A DNA stretch of 64,000 nt, from contig JBEBHP010000017.1 of NCBI GenBank assembly GCA_040080835.1, forward strand, positions 1-64,000. The letters are read 5' to 3'. Numbering within the stretch: the first letter of the stretch is position 1; the number at the start of each line of letters is the position of its first letter. The notes under the pieces are model-generated. The model ran no database searches and was not told where the DNA came from. It was given only the letters and a program-made list of their open reading frames with translations. The translations under genes were made by a program, and so were the position numbers. This DNA is from SZUA-430 sp040080835. Its GTDB lineage: Bacteria; Pseudomonadota; Alphaproteobacteria; Micropepsales; Micropepsaceae. Below are positions 33,469 to 41,669 of the stretch, piece by piece.

Positions 33469-34737
33469 CTAGCGCCACAGTGAGTGTGTTGTCAGCTTTC
33501 CGGTCTTCGTATCCACCAGCACGAGCAGCGGCTCGCTGAGCTTGTCGGGGATGGGTGGGCGTTCGCCGATCAAGGCGATGACGTCCGGGCCGGGGAGGAT
33601 CTGCTTCAGGGTGAAGCGGTCGAGGTTGGTGTTGGTGCTCCAAAGCACTTTGCCCTGTCCGTCCTTGCGCGACACGATCACGGTGCCGCCGAGTCCGGGT
33701 GCCGATGTTTGAAAGCCGAGCGACGCGCCGGGAGCGATCTGAACTCCCGCCGCAAGATCGTCCGCCACGTCGTGTCGCATGAAGCGCGCACTGGTGGGCG
33801 GCTTTGGCGTGGTGGATGTGGTCTTCAATGTCTCGGGATCGACGTCCAGTGCGGCGCTTCGATCGGGGTTCATGATGTGGAGCTTGCCCGCGACGACGTC
33901 CATGCCGCGCTGGTCTTCCCACCATGACGGATCGAGATCCGGGTTCGCGGCGCGGAGATCCGCCGGTGTCACCAGCGAGTAGTCGTCCAGCCGCACGCCA
34001 TAGAGCCCCGTGGCATCGAACCAGACCGTATGGCCGTCGCTGCCCATGATGCGGGCGAGTTGGGTGCTGCTCGACGACACGCCGCGCACGACGGGGACGA
34101 GGTGGGGTGTCGAGCCGTCCAGCGGCGTAAGCAGGATGCCGAGGCTTGTGGTCGTGTTGCCGCCCCGCCCGCTGATCTCGACCATGTGCGGGTCGGTCGT
34201 CTGGATCAGGGTCGCTATGACACCGGGACGGGACGGATCGCCCGAGTCGAGGCGCAGACTGTCGTTCAGCGGCGTGCCGCTGACGGGGGACACGGTGAGC
34301 GCTTGCTGGCCCAGCCAGACCAGTGTGCCGATGACCATCATCGCGATGAGCAAACCCGTGGCAAACATCGCTTTCACATAACTCAGCCGGAAAACGAACG
34401 CGGCCGCCTTGGCCTGGTTCGTGGACGGGCGTGACGGCGCCTGCGCTGCGGCGCCCGGACTTTGCCGGAGGAGGATGTCGCCGGTCTGCTCGTCGATGTC
34501 GGGTTTGCACGACGGCGCGCGCTGGCGGATCACCTCGTCGGCGATGAGGCGCAGGATGTCCGCCCGCTTGCCCGTTGCCCAGGCGTGAGAGCGCTGCCAG
34601 TCTTCCCGCGAGCCCATGCTGACGATCGCGACGACGTCACTGCCGCCGAACTCCCAGTAGCCAGAGATCGTATGCACGCCTTCGGCGTATTGCACCTGGC
34701 CGGTGCGGCCGGTTTCGGTGATGGTGACGCGTGCCAA
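33469..34737 (-). CDS. Membrane-anchored protein of unknown function
   Basis: The 422-residue protein has an N-terminal cytoplasmic region (about 1-115, MARVTITETGRTGQVQYAEG onward), one transmembrane helix (about 122-148, YVKAMFATGLLIAMMVIGTLVWLG) and a large C-terminal region (about 150-422). The repeated strand-rich text there includes ARIMGSDGHTVWFDATGLYGVRLDDY, suggesting a beta-propeller-like exported domain. I do not recognise the family. It lies alone between the repeat at 33271 and the IR at 34833. Confidence 0.65.
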   Translation of the reverse strand: MARVTITETGRTGQVQYAEGVHTISGYWEFGGSDVVAIVSMGSREDWQRSHAWATGKRADILRLIADEVIRQRAPSCKPDIDEQTGDILLRQSPGAAAQAPSRPSTNQAKAAAFVFRLSYVKAMFATGLLIAMMVIGTLVWLGQQALTVSPVSGTPLNDSLRLDSGDPSRPGVIATLIQTTDPHMVEISGRGGNTTTSLGILLTPLDGSTPHLVPVVRGVSSSSTQLARIMGSDGHTVWFDATGLYGVRLDDYSLVTPADLRAANPDLDPSWWEDQRGMDVVAGKLHIMNPDRSAALDVDPETLKTTSTTPKPPTSARFMRHDVADDLAAGVQIAPGASLGFQTSAPGLGGTVIVSRKDGQGKVLWSTNTNLDRFTLKQILPGPDVIALIGERPPIPDKLSEPLLVLVDTKTGKLTTHSLWR

Positions 34738-34832
34738 TCAAGTCTCCTTCAGGGGGGGGCGGTGTTAGATCCTGATGAATCCGGTGACATTGTAGCGATG
34801 TCGCGGATCAGCGTCACCGGGTGCGCGCGAGT

Positions 34833-34862
34833 CCTGGGAGCGCCGGCGTCCCGCCGGCTCTT
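34833..34862. repeat. REP-like palindrome, left copy
   Basis: This 30-base element is CCTGGGAGCGCCGGC followed by GTCCCGCCGGCTCTT, with an internal GCCGGC/GCCGGC palindrome. It is inverted relative to the copy at 34981-35010, from which it differs at two or three positions. Copies of such sequences occur in many genomes as REP doublets. Confidence 0.8.
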
Positions 34863-34980
34863 TTGCCCCGACGCATTGTTGCCGGTCGAGCAACTCCACG
34901 GGTTTCGACGTCAGGCACTTTTCTCACCATGGCGCCGTAGCCAATTGGTGACTGACCCCGGTTCTTTCCACTGCAGAAAC

Positions 34981-35010
34981 AAGAGCCGGCAGGATGCCGG
35001 CGCTCCCAGG
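34981..35010. repeat. REP-like palindrome, right copy (inverted)
   Basis: AAGAGCCGGCAGGAT followed by GCCGGCGCTCCCAGG is the reverse complement of the copy at 34833-34862. The two copies enclose about 118 bases without a gene and lie just downstream of nadK (stop at 35020). Confidence 0.8.
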
Positions 35011-35019
35011 GAGACGGCT

Positions 35020-35790
35020 TCAGCCGGTGACGAATTGTTCGGCGATGATGCGTTCTTCGAGGGAGCGGTCGGCGTCGAAGAGGATGCTGACGGAGGCGGT
35101 CGTGTCTTCCGACACGGAGACTTCGGTCACCTCGCGTACTTCGGTGTGGTCGGCGACGGCGCTCACCGGGCGCTTTTCGGCTTCCAGCATCTCGAACACG
35201 ACCTTTGCGTTGCGCGGAAGCAGCGCGCCGCGCCAGCGGCGCGGGCGGAAGGCGCTGATCGGCGTCAGGGCCAGCAACGCCGCATCAATCGGAAGGATCG
35301 GTCCGTTGACGGACAGGTTATAGGCGGTTGAGCCTGCGGGCGTGGACAAGAGGATGCCGTCGCAGATCAGTTCCTCGAGCCGCACACGGCCGTCCACCTT
35401 CACGCGGACCTTTGCGGCCTGGCGCGTTTCGCGCAGCATCGAGACTTCGTTGAAGGCGAGCGCCGTCTGCGTCTTGCCGTCGGCTGTCTTCACCTTCATG
35501 CGCAAGGGATGGATGGATTGCGCCTTTGCCGTATCGAGCCTCTCCATGAGGTCGGCCGTCGAATAATCGTTCATCAGGAAGCCGACCGAACCGCAATTCA
35601 TGCCGAAGATCGGCAGCTCCTTGCGGTGTGTCCGGTGGATGGTCTGGAGCATGAAACCGTCACCGCCGAGGGCGATGACCACATCCGCGTCGGCCTTGGC
35701 ATTGCCGTAGGCCTTCGTGAGCTCACGCATCGCGGTCTGGGCTTCCGGCGCAGAAGAGGCAACAAAATGAGGCTTACTGAACTTCATCAT
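35020..35790 (-). CDS. nadK: NAD kinase
   Basis: The 256-residue enzyme has ADVVIALGGDGFMLQTIH (the GGDG catalytic loop), GMNCGSVGFLMND, NEVSMLRETRQ and LLSTPAGSTAYNLSVNGPIL (NAD-binding). It phosphorylates NAD to NADP. The length fits the short alphaproteobacterial NadK. Its start overlaps the stop of moaA by four bases, so the two are co-translated. The pairing is unusual and may reflect chromosomal history rather than pathway. Confidence 0.93.
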   Translation of the reverse strand: MMKFSKPHFVASSAPEAQTAMRELTKAYGNAKADADVVIALGGDGFMLQTIHRTHRKELPIFGMNCGSVGFLMNDYSTADLMERLDTAKAQSIHPLRMKVKTADGKTQTALAFNEVSMLRETRQAAKVRVKVDGRVRLEELICDGILLSTPAGSTAYNLSVNGPILPIDAALLALTPISAFRPRRWRGALLPRNAKVVFEMLEAEKRPVSAVADHTEVREVTEVSVSEDTTASVSILFDADRSLEERIIAEQFVTG

Positions 35791-36776
35791 CCACCCGTCA
35801 TGGACATGTGACGCTGCACGGCTGGTCCGCGATGACTTCGATCTATGACGAAGTCATGGCCCTTTGGCTTGCGCGTGATCGCTTCGTCGATGGCCTGCTC
35901 GAGTTCCGCATCCGTCGGATTGGCGCGCAGCACCTCGCGCAGCTCGGCGCTGTCGTCCTGGCCGAGGCACATGTAGAGCGTGCCGGTGCACGTCAGGCGC
36001 ACGCGGTTGCAGCTTTCGCAGAAGTTATGTGTCAGCGGCGTGATGAAGCCGATGCGGCCTCCGGTTTCGGCAACGCGCGCGTAGCGAGCGGGACCGCCGG
36101 TCTTGTAGTCCGTGTCCTCGAGGGTGAAACGCTCCGACAACTTCGCGCGGACCAGGGACAATGGCAGGTAGTTCTCGACGCGGTCGCTGTCGATCTCGCC
36201 CATCGGCATCGTCTCGATCAGCGTGAAGTCCATGCCCTTGCCGTGCGCCCAGCGCATCAGGTCGGGAATCTCGTCTTCGTTGATGCCGTGCAGGGCGACC
36301 GTGTTGATCTTGACCTTGAGGCCCTGCGCCAGCGCTGCGTCGATGCCCTGAAGGACTGGCTCGAGCTTGCCCCAGCGGGTGATGTCAGTAAATTTCTGCG
36401 GCGAGAGCGTGTCGAGCGAGACGTTGATGCGGCGGACGCCCGCGTCCTTGAGTTCGGCGGCAAAGCGGGTGAGCTGGCTGCCGTTCGTCGTGAGCGTGAG
36501 TTCGTCGAGCGCGCCGTCGGCGACGTGGCGGCCGAGCGCGCGCACCAGCGACATCACGTTGCGGCGAACGAGCGGCTCGCCACCCGTCAGGCGCAGCTTT
36601 CGGACGCCCTTGCGGATGAAGGCCGTGCAGAGGTGGTCGAGTTCTTCCAGCGTTAGGAGCTCGCGTTTGGGGAGGAACGTCATGTCCTCGGACATGCAAT
36701 AAGTGCAGCGAAAGTCACAGCGGTCGGTGACTGACACGCGCAAATAGATAATGCGGCGACCAAAAGGATCAATCAT
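35787..36776 (-). CDS. moaA: GTP 3',8-cyclase MoaA (molybdenum cofactor)
   Basis: The 329-residue radical SAM enzyme has the cluster motif CDFRCTYC near residue 20, TGGEPLVRR, LTTNGSQL, ETMPMGEID and the C-terminal second cluster CESCNRVRLTCTGTLYMC, and it ends MTGG as usual. It makes the first intermediate of molybdopterin. The ATG at 36776 is preferred to a TTG three codons upstream. Its nearby use is clear: a molybdenum hydroxylase subunit is encoded at 39238. Confidence 0.95.
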   Translation of the reverse strand: MIDPFGRRIIYLRVSVTDRCDFRCTYCMSEDMTFLPKRELLTLEELDHLCTAFIRKGVRKLRLTGGEPLVRRNVMSLVRALGRHVADGALDELTLTTNGSQLTRFAAELKDAGVRRINVSLDTLSPQKFTDITRWGKLEPVLQGIDAALAQGLKVKINTVALHGINEDEIPDLMRWAHGKGMDFTLIETMPMGEIDSDRVENYLPLSLVRAKLSERFTLEDTDYKTGGPARYARVAETGGRIGFITPLTHNFCESCNRVRLTCTGTLYMCLGQDDSAELREVLRANPTDAELEQAIDEAITRKPKGHDFVIDRSHRGPAVQRHMSMTGG

Positions 36777-36829
36777 GGGATGCAACTTAGCAGCCCACCC
36801 GGGATCGTCCAGTGGAAGTGAGTCGCATC

Positions 36830-36841
36830 ATTCCCGGGAAT
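36830..36841. promoter_or_regulatory. Palindrome ATTCCCGGGAAT between moaA and glpK
   Basis: The 12-base perfect palindrome lies in the gap of the divergent moaA and glpK genes. A CCCGGGA half also occurs at 36798. It could be an operator but no regulator gene is adjacent. Confidence 0.35.
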
Positions 36842-36887
36842 TTGGCTAAAGTAGATGCTGAATCGGACCCTCCAGCAGAGAGAAGCC

Positions 36888-38396
36888 ATGCCGACATCAG
36901 GGAGATCAATCTTAAGCGTCGACCAGGGAACCACCTCGAGCCGGGCGATCCTGTTCGATGCCGCGGGTGTCATACTCAATTCGGCTCAGAAAGAGCATCG
37001 CCAGTTCTATCCGCAGGATGGCTGGGTCGAACACGACGCGAATGAGATCTGGAATGCGACGCTGAGCGTCATCAAGGCCGCGCTTGCCGGCGCAGCGGTC
37101 CGCCAAGTGGCGGCCATCGGGATTACCAACCAGCGCGAAACCACCGTGGTGTGGGACCGCAAGACAGGACAGCCCATCCACAACGCGATCGTGTGGCAGG
37201 ACCGGCGAACGGCCTCTGCCTGTGCCAAGCTGCGTGACAGTGGACATGAGGGAAAGTTCAGAGAGCGTACAGGACTGCTGCTTGATCCCTATTTCTCCGG
37301 AACCAAGCTTGCGTGGATACTGGATAACGTTGCTGACGCGCGGACCCGTGCCCGCCGTGGAGAACTTGCCTTTGGCACGATCGACAGCTGGCTGGTCTAC
37401 AAGCTCACCGGTGGACACGTGCACGCCACGGACACAACGAATGCCTCCCGAACATTGCTGTTCAACATCAGGACAGGCAAATGGGATGACGAACTGCTGA
37501 GCCTGCTGAACGTTCCGTCGAACATTCTGCCCGAGGTCAAGGACTCGGTTGGAGACTTCGGGGTAACCGACGAAACCCTGTTTGGCGCCTCTATCCCCAT
37601 CACTGGCATAGCAGGCGATCAGCAGGCTGCCACAGTTGGTCAGGCGTGCCTTTCACAAGGTCTCATGAAATCGACCTATGGTACGGGGTGTTTCGCGCTC
37701 GTGAACACGGGCTTGCGGATGGCGACGTCACACAACCGCCTGCTTTCGACGATTGCCTATTCCGTTGCCGGTCAGAAGCACTATGCGCTCGAAGGTTCGA
37801 TCTTCATGGCCGGGGCCACCATTCAATGGCTGCGGGATGGTCTGAAACTGTTCCCCAAGGCATCTGATGTTTCGACGATGGCCGAGCACAGCAATCCCCA
37901 GTCGCGGGTTTATCTGGTTCCTGCGTTCGTGGGGCTGGGTGCGCCATACTGGGACTCAGAAGCGCGAGGGGCGATCGTCGGTCTCACGCGTGACAGCGGT
38001 CAGGCCGAAATTGCGCGCGCGGGCCTTGAATGCGTCTGTTATCAAACCCGCGACCTGCTTGAGGCCATGGCAAGCGACATGTCCAAAGCGGGGCTCGGCA
38101 GACCCGAGGCCTTGCGCGTCGATGGCGGGATGGTGGTCAATGACCTGTTCTGCCAGTGGCTTGCCGACCTGACCGGCCGGCCAATTGAACGTCCGAAAGT
38201 TGTTGAAACAACAGCTCTGGGTGCGGCCTATCTGGCCGGCATCGGTGGAGGCGTTTACTCCTCGCTCGATGAGATATCCGCGGCCTGGAAATGCGAACGT
38301 CGATTTGAGCCCGCCATCGGCGCAGACGAGCGTGACGCCAAATACCAGGGATGGAAGGAAGCTGTTGCGCGGGTGCTCCCGCTTTCCCGCAATTGA
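36888..38396 (+). CDS. glpK: Glycerol kinase
   Basis: The 502-residue FGGY kinase has SVDQGTTSSRAILFD (phosphate-binding), GWVEHDANEIWNATL, ITNQRETTVVWDRKTGQPIHNAIVWQDRR, GTIDSWLVYKLTGG and GTGCFALVNTG, and the C-terminal ADLTGRPIERP. It phosphorylates glycerol to sn-glycerol 3-phosphate. Length and motifs match GlpK. AGAGAGAAG lies just upstream of the ATG. A class II aldolase and a molybdenum hydroxylase follow on the same strand with short gaps. Confidence 0.94.
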   Translation: MPTSGRSILSVDQGTTSSRAILFDAAGVILNSAQKEHRQFYPQDGWVEHDANEIWNATLSVIKAALAGAAVRQVAAIGITNQRETTVVWDRKTGQPIHNAIVWQDRRTASACAKLRDSGHEGKFRERTGLLLDPYFSGTKLAWILDNVADARTRARRGELAFGTIDSWLVYKLTGGHVHATDTTNASRTLLFNIRTGKWDDELLSLLNVPSNILPEVKDSVGDFGVTDETLFGASIPITGIAGDQQAATVGQACLSQGLMKSTYGTGCFALVNTGLRMATSHNRLLSTIAYSVAGQKHYALEGSIFMAGATIQWLRDGLKLFPKASDVSTMAEHSNPQSRVYLVPAFVGLGAPYWDSEARGAIVGLTRDSGQAEIARAGLECVCYQTRDLLEAMASDMSKAGLGRPEALRVDGGMVVNDLFCQWLADLTGRPIERPKVVETTALGAAYLAGIGGGVYSSLDEISAAWKCERRFEPAIGADERDAKYQGWKEAVARVLPLSRN

Positions 38397-38447
38397 CAGA
38401 GGGCGGCGCTCAAGGGCACTCTTGAACCAACGCAGTGGAGATCACCA

Positions 38448-39221
38448 ATGTCAGCCGCCAATTTGCACGCAGTGCCCTCCGTCAGGGACAAGGTTTCCAA
38501 GGAAGAGTGGCAGATCAGAACCGATCTGGCTGCAACCTATCGCCTTGTCGCTCACCATGGCTGGGCCGACATGATCTTCACGCATATTACGGCACGCGTT
38601 CCCGGACCCGAGCACCACTTCCTGATCAATCCATACGGACTGCTGTTCGACGAAATCACGGCTTCGAGCCTGGTGAAGATCGATGTCGACGGCAACAAGG
38701 TGATGGAAAGCCCGCATCCCGTGAACCCGGCAGGTTTCACCATTCACTCCGCGATCCATGCGGCACGTGAGGACGCACAAGCGGTGATTCACGTTCACAC
38801 CGCGGACGGTGTTGCCGTCTCGTGCCAGGCTCACGGGCTATTGCCGATGAGCCAGCATGCGATGCTGGTTCATGCGGATGTCGCGTATCATGACTATGAA
38901 GGCGTCGCGCTGGATCACGATGAGCGGCCACGACTGATCAAGGACATGGGAACCAAGAATGCCATGATCCTCCGGAACCACGGAACGCTTACCGTGGGCC
39001 GTACCTGCGCCGATGCATTCCTGCGGCTGTATAATCTGGAGCGCGCCTGCACAATCCAGGTACGCGCTCTGAGTGGCGGCACGAAGATCAATCCAACAAA
39101 CCAGGGCGTGCCTGAAAAGGTCGCGGGCCAGGTTTCGAACATGGGCAGCTTTGCCGACCGGCTGGTGTGGCCAGCGCTGCTGCGCCTGCTTGATCGCAAA
39201 GACACTTCTTACAAAAACTAA
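38448..39221 (+). CDS. Class II aldolase/adducin family protein
   Basis: The 257-residue protein has DLAATYRLVAHHGWADMIFTHITARV, FLINPYGLLFDEITASSLVKID, HVHTADGVAVSCQAHGL (zinc His pair) and RNHGTLTVGRTCADAFLRLYNLERACTIQV (third His). This family does zinc-dependent aldol cleavage or decarboxylation of sugar phosphates or related acids; the substrate is unknown. It sits between glpK and the molybdenum hydroxylase gene with gaps of 51 and 16 bases. Confidence 0.88.
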   Translation: MSAANLHAVPSVRDKVSKEEWQIRTDLAATYRLVAHHGWADMIFTHITARVPGPEHHFLINPYGLLFDEITASSLVKIDVDGNKVMESPHPVNPAGFTIHSAIHAAREDAQAVIHVHTADGVAVSCQAHGLLPMSQHAMLVHADVAYHDYEGVALDHDERPRLIKDMGTKNAMILRNHGTLTVGRTCADAFLRLYNLERACTIQVRALSGGTKINPTNQGVPEKVAGQVSNMGSFADRLVWPALLRLLDRKDTSYKN

Positions 39222-39237
39222 TCCCCAGGAAATCGAC

Positions 39238-41547
39238 ATGAAGTTTGGTGCGGGTCAGTCGGTACGCCGGCTCGAGGATGATCGCCTGATCAAGGGCGAA
39301 GGACAGTACACGGATGACCTGACGCTGCCGGGCGTGTTGCACATGGTGCTCGTGCGGTCACCGCATGCCCATGCCCGGATCGAAAGTATCGACACGGCTG
39401 CTGCCAAGGCCTCACCGGGTGTCGTGGCTGTTTACACGCATGTGGACATTCACACTGCGGGGATCAAACCCTTGCCATGCGTCGCCCTGTTACCGCATCG
39501 CGATGGCCGGGCGATGTTCGTGCCCGAGCGCCATGCGCTTGCCAAAGACAAAGTCGCGCATCTGGGCGAGCCCGTCGCGATGGTTGTTGCTGAGACGGCT
39601 GCGCAGGCGCGAGACGCTGCAGAAGCCGTGGCGGTGTATTATCAGGAACTTCCAGCTGTTGCGGACACTGGTGCTGCGATCGGTGGTCCGGCCGTACATG
39701 CGCAATGCCCGGACAATCTGGCGCTGGATCACGAACTTGGGGACAAGGCGGCGACTGACGCCGCATTTGCCCGCGCCGCGCACGTGACATCGATCAAGCT
39801 TGTCAACCAGCGGGTTGTGGTGAACGCGATGGAGCCCCGCGCGTGCATGGCGTCATTCGATGCCGGCGCCGATCGCTATACGCTTTATACGGGAAGCCAG
39901 GGCGTTCAAGGCATGCGCTCAGCGATTGCCAAAGCCATCCTTGGCGTGCCTGACGCAAAGCTGCGCGTGGTGACAAAGGATGTCGGCGGCGGCTTCGGCA
40001 TGAAGTCGTTCATCTATCATGAGTATCCGCTGGTTCTGTTTGCGGCAAAGAAACTGGGACGTCCCGTCAAGTGGACATCCGAGCGATCAGAGGCATTCCT
40101 GTCCGACACGCAAGGCCGCGACCACATTACGGAAGCCGCGATCGCAATCGATGCGAACCAACGCATACTTGCTGTCCGCACGAATACGATTGCGGCCATG
40201 GGCGGCTATCTTTCGCACTACGCGCCGTTCATCCCGACGCTTGCAGCGCCAGGCATGCAAGTTGGCGTGTACGCCATTCCGGCCTTCTTTACGCACACCA
40301 GGTGCGTGTTCACCAACACTGTTCCCGTCGACGCCTATCGCGGCGCAGGACGTCCTGAAGCGGCGTATGTCATTGAACGGCTGGTCGACAAGGCCGCGGC
40401 GGAACTGAAGGCCGATCCGTCCGAGTTTCGCCGGAAGAACTTCATCAAGGCGTCGCAAATGCCATACACATTTCCTGCAAAGGGTGTGATCGACAGCGGT
40501 GACTTTGCCCGCAATATGGAAGACGCGATCAAGCTGTCGGGCTGGAGTGACTTTCGTGCCCGCGCAAACGACGCCGGCAAGCGCGGAAAGCTCGCAGGCA
40601 TCGGCATGGCCTACTATGTCGAGAAGACCGCTGGCGGATTCGAGATGGCGCACATCGACGTACGTGCCGACGGAACCGTGCATGTAATCGCCGGAACGCA
40701 ATCGAACGGGCAAGGACACGAGACCGCGTATGCGCAGGTTGTTGCCGCGCAACTCGGCGTAGAGATATCGCGGGTCACGGTGTCATTCGGTGACACAGAC
40801 ACCCTGCGGGCCGGAGGCGGCACGGGAGGTTCCCGGTCGCTTACCATGGCAGGTGGTGCGTCGCTGGTTGCGATCAAGGAAATCCTGGAACGCGGCAAGA
40901 GTATTGCCTCAAACGAGCTTGAAGCTTCAGCACAGGACATCGAGTACGCCGATGGCAAGTTCCGGATCGCAGGTACCGACCGGGCTATTGGACTGTTTGA
41001 CGTTGCGAGAATTGCCAAGACACAAGCCAACACCGAAGGTGTCGAGGGCCTGTCGGCAGACGGCGAATACAAGAATGCGAACAACACATGGCCGAATGGC
41101 TGCCATATCTGCGAGATCGAAATTGATCCCGAAACCGGCACCTGTGTCGTGATCCGTTATACCGTGGTCGACGATTTCGGAACTGTGATCAATCCGCTGC
41201 TCGTGGCAGGACAGGTTCATGGCGGCGTCGTACAGGGTCTTGGGCAAGCGATGGGTGAGCAAGCCGTCTATGACAGTGCGAGTGCACAACTCGTCACCGG
41301 TTCATTCATGGACTACTGGATGCCCCGTGCTGACAGCATGCCAAACATCACGTTCAAGACCAACGCGGTGCCATGTACAACCAACCCAATGGGCGTAAAG
41401 GGTTGCGGAGAAGCCGGCACCGTTGGCGCTTGCCCCGCTTATGTGAACGCCGTCGTCAATGCGCTGGCGCATCTCGGCGTCACAGATCTCGACATGCCCC
41501 TGACGCCGCTCAAGATCTGGCAAACCGCAAACCGAAAACCTGTCTAG
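39238..41547 (+). CDS. Molybdenum hydroxylase large subunit (xanthine dehydrogenase family)
   Basis: The 769-residue subunit has GAGQSVRRLEDDRLIKGEGQYTDDL, VGGGFGMKSFIYHEYPLVLFAAKKLGRPVKW, DAYRGAGRPEAAYVIERLVD, GSFMDYWMPRADSMPNI and NPMGVKGCGEAGTVGACPA with the catalytic Glu725 in GCGEAG. The CO dehydrogenase loop (VAYRCSFR) is absent, so it is an aldehyde, purine or heterocycle oxidising type, not CODH. No FAD or 2Fe-2S subunit genes are next to it. Its 16-base gap to the aldolase gene suggests one transcript. Confidence 0.9.
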   Translation: MKFGAGQSVRRLEDDRLIKGEGQYTDDLTLPGVLHMVLVRSPHAHARIESIDTAAAKASPGVVAVYTHVDIHTAGIKPLPCVALLPHRDGRAMFVPERHALAKDKVAHLGEPVAMVVAETAAQARDAAEAVAVYYQELPAVADTGAAIGGPAVHAQCPDNLALDHELGDKAATDAAFARAAHVTSIKLVNQRVVVNAMEPRACMASFDAGADRYTLYTGSQGVQGMRSAIAKAILGVPDAKLRVVTKDVGGGFGMKSFIYHEYPLVLFAAKKLGRPVKWTSERSEAFLSDTQGRDHITEAAIAIDANQRILAVRTNTIAAMGGYLSHYAPFIPTLAAPGMQVGVYAIPAFFTHTRCVFTNTVPVDAYRGAGRPEAAYVIERLVDKAAAELKADPSEFRRKNFIKASQMPYTFPAKGVIDSGDFARNMEDAIKLSGWSDFRARANDAGKRGKLAGIGMAYYVEKTAGGFEMAHIDVRADGTVHVIAGTQSNGQGHETAYAQVVAAQLGVEISRVTVSFGDTDTLRAGGGTGGSRSLTMAGGASLVAIKEILERGKSIASNELEASAQDIEYADGKFRIAGTDRAIGLFDVARIAKTQANTEGVEGLSADGEYKNANNTWPNGCHICEIEIDPETGTCVVIRYTVVDDFGTVINPLLVAGQVHGGVVQGLGQAMGEQAVYDSASAQLVTGSFMDYWMPRADSMPNITFKTNAVPCTTNPMGVKGCGEAGTVGACPAYVNAVVNALAHLGVTDLDMPLTPLKIWQTANRKPV

Positions 41548-41669
41548 CGCCTGACCATACGTCTCAGCAGGATCGCGACTGCCATTAACCACTGATTAGC
41601 GATCCTTGTTTACGCGAACAGAAGTGTACGCATGTCAGTCTTCCCGCCAATTGGGGAAGACAAGACTTT

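Noticed and set aside
36830..36841. GlpR operator in front of glpK
   Set aside because: The palindrome ATTCCCGGGAAT does not resemble a GlpR site and no regulator gene lies nearby; it is kept only as an unidentified palindrome.
39238..41547. Form I carbon monoxide dehydrogenase large subunit
   Set aside because: The active-site loop VAYRCSFR is missing; the sequence reads AYRGAGRPEA, typical of the general family.
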